Below the pieces are notes generated by a model, which searched no databases, had not been told where the DNA came from, and was given only the letters and a program-made list of their open reading frames with translations. The position numbers and the translations under genes are program-made. From the NCBI RefSeq assembly GCF_023555375.1, contig NZ_JAJSEE010000001.1:310001-374000 (forward strand): a stretch of DNA of 64,000 nt, in the 5' to 3' direction. Positions 1 to 8,099 of the stretch are shown here, in pieces. How positions within the stretch are numbered: the first letter of the stretch is position 1; every line of letters starts with the position of its first letter. The stretch is from Guyparkeria hydrothermalis (GTDB taxonomy: Bacteria; Pseudomonadota; Gammaproteobacteria; Halothiobacillales; Halothiobacillaceae).

Positions 1-957
1 CGCTTTCGGCAGCTTGTCGCTCTGATCGAGCATCAGGGTGGGCTCGAACCAGCCCTCGCTGACCTTGGGATACTGAATGCCATCGAGGTAATAAATCCCA
101 CCATCCTTGAGGTAGACAAACCGCGAGACCCCAACCAGACACCCCTGGTAACTTTCCCTGATGGCCTTGGCCCGAGCGTCCTGCTCGTGAGCGGGCATGG
201 CTTCCCAGGCAGGACACCCCACTCCCTCTGGCCACCGGTTCGCCTTTTCAATCTGTTCCCTGGTCAGCACATTCAACCAGACATCCTTTCGCAGGTCTCC
301 GGTTACCACGAGCCCATGCAGCTGACCCACGAACCCCCCAAGACTGGGGCCTGCAGGCGCGCTGTGCTTGTCACTGAGCACGGTGCCGGCAAGGGATTTC
401 ATCCCCCCCTCAACCCGCTTCCCAGCAAAGGCGAAGTTCATCAGGGTCAGCATGAAGAGGGCCTGTTCACCCGAATCCAGTTCTTTTCCCAGCATGGTGT
501 GGGAGAGCATCGAGTTGTTGTCCGATGGAAGATCCGGATAGAAGCCGGCACCGAATGGCTTCGGTGCCCCTTTCTGTATCTCTTGCTTCTTCTTCCCGCG
601 CGTCTTGGCCTTCTTCAATCGGGCGTCCGTCCGGGCGGCGACCAAGGACTCCACCGTTGGCATCTGCAGGAAGGGGACTTCACCGAACAAAAAGAAGCGG
701 TGGCGCCACCTTTCCAGGTAAGAGAGACAGCGCGATGCCAGACCTTCAGGCCCCATCTTCCGCCACTCTTCCTCGTCTTCGGGCGTGCAGGCGGCCTGTG
801 CAATGGCAAGGAGCAGCTTCATGACGGCCAGCTTCTGGATCGGGTTTCCGCCCAGTGCACGGATGTCCGTGCGGGAAAAGATGTCTGCCAGACCTACCCT
901 GCCGTGGTCGGCCACCGGGATCCAAGGCTCGTCGATCAGGTTGTATTCATTTCTCAT
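1..957 (-). CDS. casA: Cse1/CasA, type I-E Cascade large subunit (3' part beyond window)
   Basis: Reading the minus strand from the ATG at 957-955 gives an open frame of 319 codons that continues past base 1. It starts MRNEYNLIDEPWIPV, the characteristic opening of Cse1 (Cas8e). In family knowledge Cse1 is the large subunit of the type I-E Cascade complex, recognises the PAM and recruits Cas3. Only the N-terminal part is visible; the usual protein is about 500 residues. It begins 6 bases after the cas3 stop, so the two are co-transcribed, and the order cas3-cse1 is the standard I-E order. The rest of the operon (cse2, cas7, cas5, cas6e, cas1, cas2) is expected to the left. No internal stop is seen. 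Confidence 0.9.
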   Translation of the reverse strand, partial: MRNEYNLIDEPWIPVADHGRVGLADIFSRTDIRALGGNPIQKLAVMKLLLAIAQAACTPEDEEEWRKMGPEGLASRCLSYLERWRHRFFLFGEVPFLQMPTVESLVAARTDARLKKAKTRGKKKQEIQKGAPKPFGAGFYPDLPSDNNSMLSHTMLGKELDSGEQALFMLTLMNFAFAGKRVEGGMKSLAGTVLSDKHSAPAGPSLGGFVGQLHGLVVTGDLRKDVWLNVLTREQIEKANRWPEGVGCPAWEAMPAHEQDARAKAIRESYQGCLVGVSRFVYLKDGGIYYLDGIQYPKVSEGWFEPTLMLDQSDKLPKA

Positions 958-963
958 GCTGTT

Positions 964-3573
964 TCAGTCCTTTCTGCGTTCGGCCTGATAACCCAGTTCA
1001 TGGCGATAGAAGGTCCGGAACTTATCGTTGGCGGCGTGACCATCAAGCCCGACCACTTCCCGCGCATCGTTCACCAATCCAACCCGAAATGACGAAACCT
1101 CGTCCTCCGGTTGCCCGAGATAGAAGCAGTTTCCCAATCCGTAACGCCGCAGTTGCCGCACCGGCAACGCCCTTGGAGCCTGATGTTCGGCCACTCTCAC
1201 TTTCTGTCGAGCCAACTGGACACTCAGAACCCGCCACTCGCGCCTTTGCAGGACATGACGGTCCCATGGAATCTTATGGCGGCTACCGTCGAGCAAGGTG
1301 ACGATCGTCTCGCGGTTGTCGGGCCGCGAGCGGATATCGCTCAAGAGGAGAACCTCGGTGGACTCCATGTCGCTGTAACGCGTGCCCGCCTTGTCCTCGG
1401 ATTGCGTCTTGCCACCGAGTGAAAGAGCCCCGCGGGCGAGTCGCCTCATGGTCGATATGCCCGTTTTTCGCCGGTTCCCTTCGTGCAATTCGTGCAGCCA
1501 TCGAGCCATCGGTCCGGTCTCTTCCCGGGCTCGATAGGTGGCATCGATCATCGGCCGGATATCCTCTGGCAGTTTGATCTCACCGCGGTCCTGCCAGACC
1601 CCCAGACTTCGGCACAGGACATAAGCGTCGTATACAGCCTCCGTGGAACCAAAAGCCTTCGACGGATTCTCAACAGCGTCGACCAGGGCGGGGGCCAAAA
1701 TGGCCGCCTCGCACCGGCTACCGGCGGGCCGTGCCGTTCCCTCGTGGCGCCAAAGCCGACCCAGACGCTGGAACAGCATGTCGGTGGGGCAAAATCGGGC
1801 AACAAGGTAATCGGCATCGATATCTAGGGACTGTTCCAGCACCTGCGTGCCGACGAGGATGCAGCCACCCCCAGATGACCCTGCCCGTCCACCCCGCCCG
1901 AAACGGCCAACCCATCGATCCTCGAGGCTTTCGCGATCGGACGCGGTAAAGCGGGAATGCAACAACCCGATTTCGATGCCTGCATCCCGGGCGCGCGCCG
2001 AGAGCACGCGGAAACGCTCCTGGGCCTCGAAGACCGAGTTCTCGATCCAAAGGATGTGCTGCCCATCGAACGCCCGTCGCAGCGCTTCCTCGATGACTGG
2101 TTCCGTTTCCCGGCACCAAGCAAGCTCCACCGATCGACTCCGTGGTCTTTCCAACGGAATCTCGGCAACGTCACCGGCTTCCGGTGCACTGGTCACCAAC
2201 GGATAATCGTCCCGATGAGCCTCTCTATGCAGCAACTGGTTCCGTCGTGGCCGGGACAAGGTTGCCGTGAGGATGATGACCGTGCAGCCGGCCTTGCAAA
2301 GAAAGTCGACCAACTCATCAAGCAAGGTGCCCGTATACGCGTCGTATGTATGAACCTCGTCGAGAACGACCACCTTGCCCGCCAGTCCGAAGGCCCGAAC
2401 AAAGCCATGCTTGACGTTCATCACGGCCATCAATGCCTGGTCGAGCGTACCCACCGCGAACGGGAACAAAAGTCCGCGCTTCGCATGGCTGAACCAGGAA
2501 CCACCCGGGCGTCCTTCTTCACCCATTTCCGATTCCACCAGCCAGGCACCGCTGTGTAGAAGCATGGCACGCGCCATCGGATCACCCGGCTCCAAAATTC
2601 CTTCCAGAAACCGCTGGAACCGAGCATGAATCCGGTTGGAAGTCAGTTGGGTCGGTAGCGCGAAATAGATACCGGTCGCCTTGCCAGCTGCCAACTGGCC
2701 GTAGGCCGCATACAAAGCGGCTTCCGTCTTACCCATCCCCATCGGGGCCTCGAGCAAATACACGCCCGGCCCCTCAACCGCCTCCGATAGCCGGGCCTGG
2801 GCCTCATTGGCACTGAAGGGGAATATGTCCTCGAACCCCAGTCCGGCCCGAACAGAAAAAGGTATATAACCCGCATCATGAACCGCCTGATCGACCCGAT
2901 CCTCCCATGGTTCTGACGGGTCATCGAAGTGTCGACCCGAACCGATCCAGTCCGCTACTGTCGTCAGCCCCGCGAGGACGCGGGCTTGAACGGGATCGAT
3001 GTTCTCCGGCCAGTCGGAGGCCATCGCCTTCTTGAGGGCCTCGACCAGCGCTTCGCGCTCACGTTGCCAGGCCGAACCACCAAACGACTCGTCATCTCCA
3101 GATCGGCCCTCGACCTGTGGGGAATAGCCGTGGTGCTGCCCCAGAATTTCCGGAACCGGTGGAGGGGCCCCCATGCTCGTTGCTGCGCACTGACTAACGC
3201 CCGCATGCCCACCCCAATTTTTCTCAATGTCAGGATCGAAACCGGCGACAGCCCTGAGTAAGGTGGGGTCGACGGCGCACTCGGAGTCAATCGCACGCAA
3301 GATCTTGGCTACGAATGTAGGGGAGACTTTTCCTAGGTCATGAGCCCCCGCCACCAACGGAGATCCATCCGGGAACAACAACTCTCGAAACGCCTTCGGA
3401 AACGCAACCTCTAACCGCGCGGCAACCGCACCGACCGTCAGACAATGCTCCAAGACATTGCGCCCGATGGATGTCCTTCCCAGTTGATCCGTACGAGTCT
3501 TCGCGGGGCAGTGAGCGAAAATCCCTAGAGGCAACTCTGGATCTGTCCTTGTATTCCTTCTGCGGCGCATCAA
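964..3573 (-). CDS. cas3: CRISPR-associated helicase/nuclease Cas3 (type I-E)
   Basis: An 869-residue protein with an N-terminal HD nuclease domain (His near residue 43, AHDLGK near 77-82) and a superfamily 2 helicase: Walker A APMGMGKTEAA near 276-286, DEVH box (VVVLDEVHTYDA) near 402-412, motif III ILTATL, and motifs V/VI in GTQVLEQSLDID and QRLGRLWRH. Cas3 is the effector that unwinds and degrades DNA marked by Cascade. Length matches the family. All key motifs are intact, so it looks functional. It is the first gene of the visible minus-strand cas operon. The start at 3573 is chosen because residues 15-40 (LGIFAHCPAKTRTDQLG) match the conserved Cas3 beginning. Confidence 0.95.
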   Translation of the reverse strand: MMRRRRNTRTDPELPLGIFAHCPAKTRTDQLGRTSIGRNVLEHCLTVGAVAARLEVAFPKAFRELLFPDGSPLVAGAHDLGKVSPTFVAKILRAIDSECAVDPTLLRAVAGFDPDIEKNWGGHAGVSQCAATSMGAPPPVPEILGQHHGYSPQVEGRSGDDESFGGSAWQREREALVEALKKAMASDWPENIDPVQARVLAGLTTVADWIGSGRHFDDPSEPWEDRVDQAVHDAGYIPFSVRAGLGFEDIFPFSANEAQARLSEAVEGPGVYLLEAPMGMGKTEAALYAAYGQLAAGKATGIYFALPTQLTSNRIHARFQRFLEGILEPGDPMARAMLLHSGAWLVESEMGEEGRPGGSWFSHAKRGLLFPFAVGTLDQALMAVMNVKHGFVRAFGLAGKVVVLDEVHTYDAYTGTLLDELVDFLCKAGCTVIILTATLSRPRRNQLLHREAHRDDYPLVTSAPEAGDVAEIPLERPRSRSVELAWCRETEPVIEEALRRAFDGQHILWIENSVFEAQERFRVLSARARDAGIEIGLLHSRFTASDRESLEDRWVGRFGRGGRAGSSGGGCILVGTQVLEQSLDIDADYLVARFCPTDMLFQRLGRLWRHEGTARPAGSRCEAAILAPALVDAVENPSKAFGSTEAVYDAYVLCRSLGVWQDRGEIKLPEDIRPMIDATYRAREETGPMARWLHELHEGNRRKTGISTMRRLARGALSLGGKTQSEDKAGTRYSDMESTEVLLLSDIRSRPDNRETIVTLLDGSRHKIPWDRHVLQRREWRVLSVQLARQKVRVAEHQAPRALPVRQLRRYGLGNCFYLGQPEDEVSSFRVGLVNDAREVVGLDGHAANDKFRTFYRHELGYQAERRKD

Positions 3574-3967
3574 TTAGTCCTGCAACAGGCTCCATCGTGA
3601 GCCACCCCAAACTGTTCACAACTCACTCCATACTAGGAGGTAGCGCGGGATGTTCTTGTCCATGCGGGTTCTGCCGCGTTTTTCGTGACAGCGACAGGGG
3701 CTATTCAGGCGGCCGAGGGTCTCCTACCGCGCCCTCCCCAGCTTTCCAAACACTTTCGTGCCGATTCAAATCCCGATGTTTGGACTCTACACGAGAGAAC
3801 TCGGCAGTGTTGCGATGACAAAGAACGCGGTTGGGAGACGCCGACCCGCTCCGAACACGATTGAGATAACGACGTAACCGATTGTATATTTGAGATATAT
3901 TCAGTTGACGCAGAGGTGTGCTTAGCTCAATCTTTGACCTTGCAGAGTTACCAGCAATGAAGGGTGA
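3574..3967. other. Intergenic region upstream of cas3
   Basis: About 390 bases with no convincing coding frame. It should hold the cas3 promoter on the minus strand; I could not fix -35/-10 boxes. AT-rich stretch near 3880-3915. No CRISPR repeats of the I-E type are seen here. Confidence 0.5.
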
Positions 3968-4093
3968 ATGAGCAACCTATCCATAGCCATCCTTGTAAGC
4001 ACGGTCTTCGCGGTGCTCTTGATCCAAGTAATGAAATGGATCGGCAACTGGGCAGACCGCAAGTACGAGGAGTTAGAAAGTCGGCGGGAGTAG
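3968..4093 (+). CDS. Possible 41-residue single-pass membrane peptide
   Basis: ATG at 3968 opens a 41-codon frame ending at TAG 4091-4093. The product starts MSNLSIAILVSTVFAVLLIQ and continues with VMKWIGNWADRKYEELESRRE: one hydrophobic helix of about 17 residues, then an amphipathic charged tail. This pattern (short N-terminus, TM helix, Trp/Lys interface, charged end) is typical of real small membrane proteins such as toxins or phage/plasmid accessory peptides. An AAGGG stretch lies just 5' of the start, with a rather short spacing. It is not assigned to any family, and chance occurrence cannot be excluded. Confidence 0.35.
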   Translation: MSNLSIAILVSTVFAVLLIQVMKWIGNWADRKYEELESRRE

Positions 4094-4514
4094 CCACTGA
4101 AGCTACCTGATGTCTTAGATGTCGTTTTGCCCTCTCGCTACCAGAGCCGCGGTCGATGTCATCTTGGCAGCTCTGGTTGCGGGCTGGACAGAGCCCCCTG
4201 GAACTGCAGAGTCGCAAGACTCCCAAACAAGCAATTTGAGATTTGTCGGCTCGCTCCAGCGATGAGTTCACTGCGTCTTATCCAATGCTGACCAGCATCG
4301 GTTACGTCACCTGTGTTCGATCTCAATGCGATGCTCCCAAGCGTGCAATTTGGAAGTCAGCGTGTTGGGTACGGTCAATCGCCAAACCTGCCCCACGGTG
4401 AGCCCTGCCGAGACTCGACACTAATATCGAGCGAGCAAAGACGAAGGCTCTTTTCCCCGCCCCGACATTTCTAGACAAGTTACGACTTAGTTACCTCAAG
4501 TTTTTCGATACACG
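4094..4514. other. Intergenic region, no gene recognised
   Basis: About 420 bases between the small ORF and the minus-strand HTH gene. Open frames here are short and have no family resemblance. Nothing else is recognised. Confidence 0.4.
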
Positions 4515-5135
4515 TTAACGGTCCAAGAACGCCCCAATTCGTATTGCGAGTTCCTCAACCAACCTGTCGAGCTGAAGAAGAACCTCGAGATCCGGTCGCG
4601 ATATCCCTTTTCGCCAGCGATAAATCGTGTTCACGTGAAGCTGCAGCAGATCCGCCAATGCCTCGTCATGAGGCTTGAACCCGCCAGGCCTCAGACCTAA
4701 ACGCTCCAGCCATTCATCTAGGAGATCAGCCATAACCACCTCGCGAAGGCGCTCAACACGCTTTAATCGTGCTTCGTCATTGAGCATCTCACGAGCCATC
4801 TGCAGGACATCATCGGGGATGCGCAGAATGCGACCATTCTCCATGTTGACGATGCGGGACCGGTTTACTCCAAGTGCCAACGCAAACTGGGTTTGCGACA
4901 AACCGACCTGCTCCCGAATCGAAATCAGCTCCAACTGTTCATCAGAGCGAAGTCGGCTCTTCACACGCCCCCTGGACGTCTTCGCGGAAGCGCTGGACTG
5001 GCCCTCTGCCGCTCTAGAAACACGTTTAATCGACCCGGAGGTGATGAGACCACTCAGCCCGGACCGACGTGACACTGTCTTCTTCGAAGCTTGCGCCATA
5101 GCGTTCAGATTTCCGTTTTTGCAATAGATTTGCAC
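4515..5135 (-). CDS. Double helix-turn-helix DNA-binding regulator (XRE-like)
   Basis: A 206-residue protein with two helix-turn-helix units. The first, near residues 70-105, reads ISIREQVGLSQTQFALALGV and continues NRSRIVNMENG, an XRE/Cro-type HTH. The second, near 160-195, contains ADLLQLHVNTIYRWRKGISR, again an HTH with the recognition helix next to RWRKG. The N-terminal 60 residues are basic and Ser/Thr-rich. The ATG at 5099 (MAQASKK) is an equally good or better start, which would give 194 residues. Its place beside a plasmid-type replication module suggests a maintenance or copy-control regulator, but that is inference. Confidence 0.75.
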   Translation of the reverse strand: MQIYCKNGNLNAMAQASKKTVSRRSGLSGLITSGSIKRVSRAAEGQSSASAKTSRGRVKSRLRSDEQLELISIREQVGLSQTQFALALGVNRSRIVNMENGRILRIPDDVLQMAREMLNDEARLKRVERLREVVMADLLDEWLERLGLRPGGFKPHDEALADLLQLHVNTIYRWRKGISRPDLEVLLQLDRLVEELAIRIGAFLDR

Positions 5136-5477
5136 TGCATTGTATCAGCCTGGTAATAATTTTAACCAACCACATCTGTGCAGGGATCACCCGGCTATAG
5201 CGTAAAGCCCCCTCCTCGAGCAGCGTTCAACGAAGAACTCCAGAGGGCTCAAGATCAACATACGGCCAGAGCATGAAAAGACTCGGCACAAACTGAGGGA
5301 GCCCGCCGACACAGGGTTAACACGAAATTTGGATCAAAAGGCCCTTTCTGGGAGAAAAACGCTTTAAGCAGACGAATTGGGTCAATAATCGCGGGGCCGA
5401 AATCTTTCTTTGTGATAACGCACCGCGCCACTAGTGACGATGTCTGCAACCAAAAACAGACCAGGAGACCAAGGCAG
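5136..5477. other. Intergenic region upstream of the HTH gene
   Basis: About 340 bases, AT-richer than the core genome. It should contain the promoter of the minus-strand regulator near 5130-5170. No recognisable gene. Confidence 0.4.
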
Positions 5478-5780
5478 ATGGATTTATTTTTGATAATCAC
5501 CATTATCAAAAAGAACCAAGCCGAAACGGCACCCTTGGCCGGTCAGATCAGCACCGAAGAGGCTCGAGACGCTCTTCTTGAGGAATTTATTCACTGGCTC
5601 AGAGGGCCAAATTTAGACACTCCGTACTCCAAAGCCACGATTCGGGCCGATTCGCGCTGGGCCCGCCGCTTTCTGGCGTTTGCGGCCTTCCACGCACTTG
5701 AGAGGCTTCGGATCCATCTATTCGCGCTTACGTCCCGGAGGAAACGAAAACGGCGAGTCGCCCCGCCCCCCGAAAGTTAG
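5478..5780 (+). pseudogene. Possible truncated N-terminal integrase-like ORF
   Basis: From ATG 5478 a 100-codon frame gives a protein whose middle (EEARDALLEEFIHWLRG, then KATIRADSRWARRFLAFAAF) resembles the SAM-like N-terminal DNA-binding domain of tyrosine recombinases. After FLAFAAF the sequence becomes a low-complexity basic tail (TSRRKRKRRVAPPPES), as expected when a gene is cut and read into unrelated DNA. There is no catalytic domain. The first 12 codons lie over a perfect inverted repeat at 5487-5512. A tentative call: it may be a fossil or not a gene at all. Confidence 0.3.
5487..5512. promoter_or_regulatory. 26-nt perfect inverted repeat, operator- or Fur-like
   Basis: Arms TTTTTGATAAT (5487-5497) and ATTATCAAAAA (5502-5512) are perfectly complementary, with the 4-base centre CACC. 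The core GATAAT-N4-ATTATC resembles a Fur box but lacks the standard 19-bp spacing. It could be an operator or a bidirectional hairpin. Confidence 0.5.
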
Positions 5781-5794
5781 GCCACGGCAGGTGA

Positions 5795-5959
5795 CTATCG
5801 GCACTGCCTCCCAGCCCAATCGGAAAACGCCATGTCGGCACCGGCGGCAACTGAACGCAGCACGAAGCCCAGCTCACGCAGACGGCGGGCCGACGCCCGC
5901 ATCGTCTTGAGAACCGTTTGGGGCGTCTCTCTGGAGCCGATACCTGCGTAGTAGTTCAC
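5795..5959 (-). pseudogene. Truncated SLOG/DprA-like phage-plasmid protein
   Basis: From a GTG at 5959 the minus strand encodes 54 residues beginning VNYYAGIGSRETPQTVLKTM and containing RRLRELGFVLRS and GADMAFSDWAG. The motif YYAGIGSRETP followed by a Leu-rich helix and LRS-GAD is the N-terminal half of small SLOG-superfamily (DprA-like Rossmann) proteins common on phages and plasmids. Those proteins are clearly longer, so this copy has lost its C-terminal half. A good ribosome site (GGAAGGGG, complement near 5967-5980) precedes the GTG. It directly follows the small membrane protein gene, with its start 5 bases beyond that stop. Confidence 0.5.
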
Positions 5960-5963
5960 GAAG

Positions 5964-6218
5964 TCACCGCCCCTTCCACAGCCTCCAAGCAGCCACGATT
6001 GCCGAGGCAACGAGCACGAACCACGCTGCCCAATCGAGACGGCGCACAATCCGGTCGGGAAGACGATCTGGAATCAAAGCAGATTCCTTCATCGTGACCA
6101 CAAGCGGCCCGACCGCCCACGGTAAAACGAAGTAGAACAACATGAATCCAACCACGCCGACAGCGAGGACAGCTTCCGGCGAGAGTCGCTTACGCTTGGA
6201 CGCTCTTTGCTTTCCCAT
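5964..6218 (-). CDS. Small two-helix membrane protein
   Basis: 84 residues from the ATG at 6218: MGKQRASKRKRLSPEAV, then a hydrophobic helix (VGVVGFMLFYFVLPWAVG), a polar loop containing KESALIPDRLPDRIVRRLD, and a second helix (WAAWFVLVASAIVAAWRLW). A basic N-terminus followed by two TM segments predicts an inner-membrane hairpin. An upstream in-frame ATG at 6239 would add seven residues. No family is recognised. Its neighbour downstream is the SLOG fragment, so both probably came in on the same plasmid-like element. Confidence 0.6.
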   Translation of the reverse strand: MGKQRASKRKRLSPEAVLAVGVVGFMLFYFVLPWAVGPLVVTMKESALIPDRLPDRIVRRLDWAAWFVLVASAIVAAWRLWKGR

Positions 6219-6237
6219 GTGCTCGGCTCCTCCCCTC

Positions 6238-6366
6238 ACCTGCCGGCCTCATTCGGTCACTTGATTGATTACCTCGGCCTCGCATTCGTCTGGATACCGC
6301 TGATTGCTCATGGCGCCTCATCACAACCTCTATGTGAAGCTTTTGAGGTGTCTAGTAAATTCGGGA
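6238..6366 (-). mobile_element. IS3-family end remnant with 5' fragment of orfA
   Basis: This stretch is closely similar to 26230-26367, the orfA start and right end of the complete IS3 element in this window. On the minus strand a frame begins MSNQRYPDECEAEVINQVTE and stops at once, against MSSQRYPDEFKVEAVKQVTD in the intact copy. The terminal motif around GAGGTGTCTAGTAAATTCGG parallels GAGGTATCTACGAAAGTCGG of the intact end. The rest of the element is gone, so this is a decayed relative, not a recent copy of the same IS. Confidence 0.75.
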
Positions 6367-6508
6367 AGATTGATCTTTAAGCATCCACTATCTCGCGCCG
6401 CCTCGGCGCCACACACTTTCAATCCTTTAAATACCTTTCTCACTTTCCACTTTGGGACGAACGTTTCCTTCGCGGGTACAACAGGTTATACCAGCCACTC
6501 ACCACAGA

Positions 6509-6662
6509 TTCACGACTAGCCCACCACGGATCCAGGACAGACACACCACAAACCAGGGACATCGTCACCACCAAATCAGGACATCTTCACCACAAAATCA
6601 GGACATCTTCACCACAAAATCAGGACATCTTCACCACAAAATCAGGACTCCTACACCACACA
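6509..6662 (+). repeat. Iteron array of the replication origin, seven 22-bp units
   Basis: Units start at 6509, 6531, 6553, 6575, 6597, 6619 and 6641, an exact 22-base period, with weaker half-units on both sides (6487, 6663). The core is ATCAGGACATCTTCACC followed by ACAAA; the three central copies are nearly identical and the outer ones diverge. There is no spacer sequence, so this is not CRISPR. Direct repeats of one helical-phase multiple just upstream of a Rep_3 initiator gene are the standard iterons of theta-replicating plasmids: they bind the Rep protein to open the origin and control copy number. Confidence 0.85.
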
Positions 6663-6770
6663 TTCGCGACTGCCTGAAGCGCAATAGAAAGTTGTTTGGC
6701 AACGCTAGTTGAGTGCATCTAATTTTCTGTTAGTGTTATTTGAACCACACCAATCGCGTGCACTATAGAC

Positions 6771-8033
6771 ATGATTGTGAACACCAGCAGAAACACTGGC
6801 AGGCCGTTGACGCTTGCGAACGACGAGCTTGTGGTCATGGCCAACGCACTCGCAAATAGCAGGTACATGCTGTCCCTCAACGGTTCCCGCCTACTCTCGT
6901 TGGCAATTACCAAGATCAATCGCCAACAACCGATCTCGTCCAGCGCCACCTTCCGAGTACACATGGACGACTGGCGAAAGATTTTTGGAGGAAACAGAAC
7001 AACCGCGTACGAAAACCTCCAGGCGGCAGCAAAGAACCTGCAGGAAGCACACATCACATTGAACCGACACCCAAACGGTGAATCGGGTGCTCCAAGCGGC
7101 GGCACGACCAAGCTGGTTGAGCAGTGTCACTACGAACCCTTAGCTGCACACGTCGAGATCGTCTGGTCACAAAAAATCAGCTCTTATTTGAGCGATCTAA
7201 AGTGCAACTTCCTTAAGCACGACGTGAGAGACATTTCTTTAATGACAAGTGCTTACGCGGTACGGCTATATCAGTTGTGTCTGGCCAACCAACCCCGAAA
7301 CTCCGCGTCATACACCCTGGATGAGCTGCTTTGGCTACTACGGCTAGAGACGTGTCCATCATATCGAGCCTCATGGAGGCTTCGTCAGCGGGTCATTGAC
7401 CCAGCAATCGCCCAAATCAATGCGCACACTCCGTTAAAACTGACCTCCACTCCCATTTATGAGGGTCGAAGAATCATCGGGATCAAACTCAACTGGGTTG
7501 TTTCCAACAAGGCCAGCGAGGCGAGCAGACTCCGCACCATGACGAAATCGGAGCGAAGAGACACCGAGATTGAAGCACCCAAGAGTCAGCATGAAAGCAG
7601 CACCACAACACGCGCTCTCAAAGCCACACCATCAAGAAGCCCGAGTATTCGAACCAACGAAACAAGGCCCGGGACTCGCCTACCGGAAGACTGGACGCTG
7701 CCCGAAAGCTGGCTTCAATGGGCCAGGGAGTATTTCGAAGCGAAAAAGCAACCGCTCACCGACGCGGAAATACTCGAGTGTGGCGACAACTTCGCCGACC
7801 ACTGGCACAGCAAGCCCGGGGAGGGTGGACTAAAGACCGACTGGGAAGCAGCCTGGCGCGTCTGGATCAGGAACGCAAGGACATTGATACCGCCGCGAAA
7901 GCGCGGGGCCAATCGCATTAAGCCATCAGGAATGGACGTGGTGCATCAGAGGATGCGGTACGAGGACGAGGGCGGGCCGACCACAATGGAGCGGGCCTTG
8001 GCGTTTCAACGAGCAAGGGGCAGCAACATCTGA
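6771..8033 (+). CDS. Plasmid replication initiator, Rep_3 family, with C-terminal extension
   Basis: A 420-residue protein. Residues 15-245 are a Rep_3 (RepA/RepB-type) initiator: LTLANDELVVMANALANSRY, MLSLNGSRLLSLAI, a first winged helix (FRVHMDDWRKIFGGNRTTAY), then SLMTSAYAVRLYQLCLAN and LRLETCPSYRASWRLRQRVI of the second winged helix. Such proteins bind iterons, and an iteron array lies directly upstream. Residues about 305-420 form a separate part (LPEDWTLPESWLQWAREYF, LKTDWEAAWRVWIRNA) like the DnaT/primosomal helicase-loading regions seen in phage and plasmid replication proteins. The next gene is a DnaC-like loader, which fits. The frame is intact. Confidence 0.85.
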   Translation: MIVNTSRNTGRPLTLANDELVVMANALANSRYMLSLNGSRLLSLAITKINRQQPISSSATFRVHMDDWRKIFGGNRTTAYENLQAAAKNLQEAHITLNRHPNGESGAPSGGTTKLVEQCHYEPLAAHVEIVWSQKISSYLSDLKCNFLKHDVRDISLMTSAYAVRLYQLCLANQPRNSASYTLDELLWLLRLETCPSYRASWRLRQRVIDPAIAQINAHTPLKLTSTPIYEGRRIIGIKLNWVVSNKASEASRLRTMTKSERRDTEIEAPKSQHESSTTTRALKATPSRSPSIRTNETRPGTRLPEDWTLPESWLQWAREYFEAKKQPLTDAEILECGDNFADHWHSKPGEGGLKTDWEAAWRVWIRNARTLIPPRKRGANRIKPSGMDVVHQRMRYEDEGGPTTMERALAFQRARGSNI

Positions 8034-8099
8034 TCTCGGTGGCACCCGGAGACCAGTGTTGATGCCAATGACAACGGCAACCAACGGGAGTAAGAAGCC

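Noticed and set aside
6487-6675. CRISPR-like repeat array
   Set aside because: The 22-bp units are contiguous with no spacers and stand before a rep gene: iterons.
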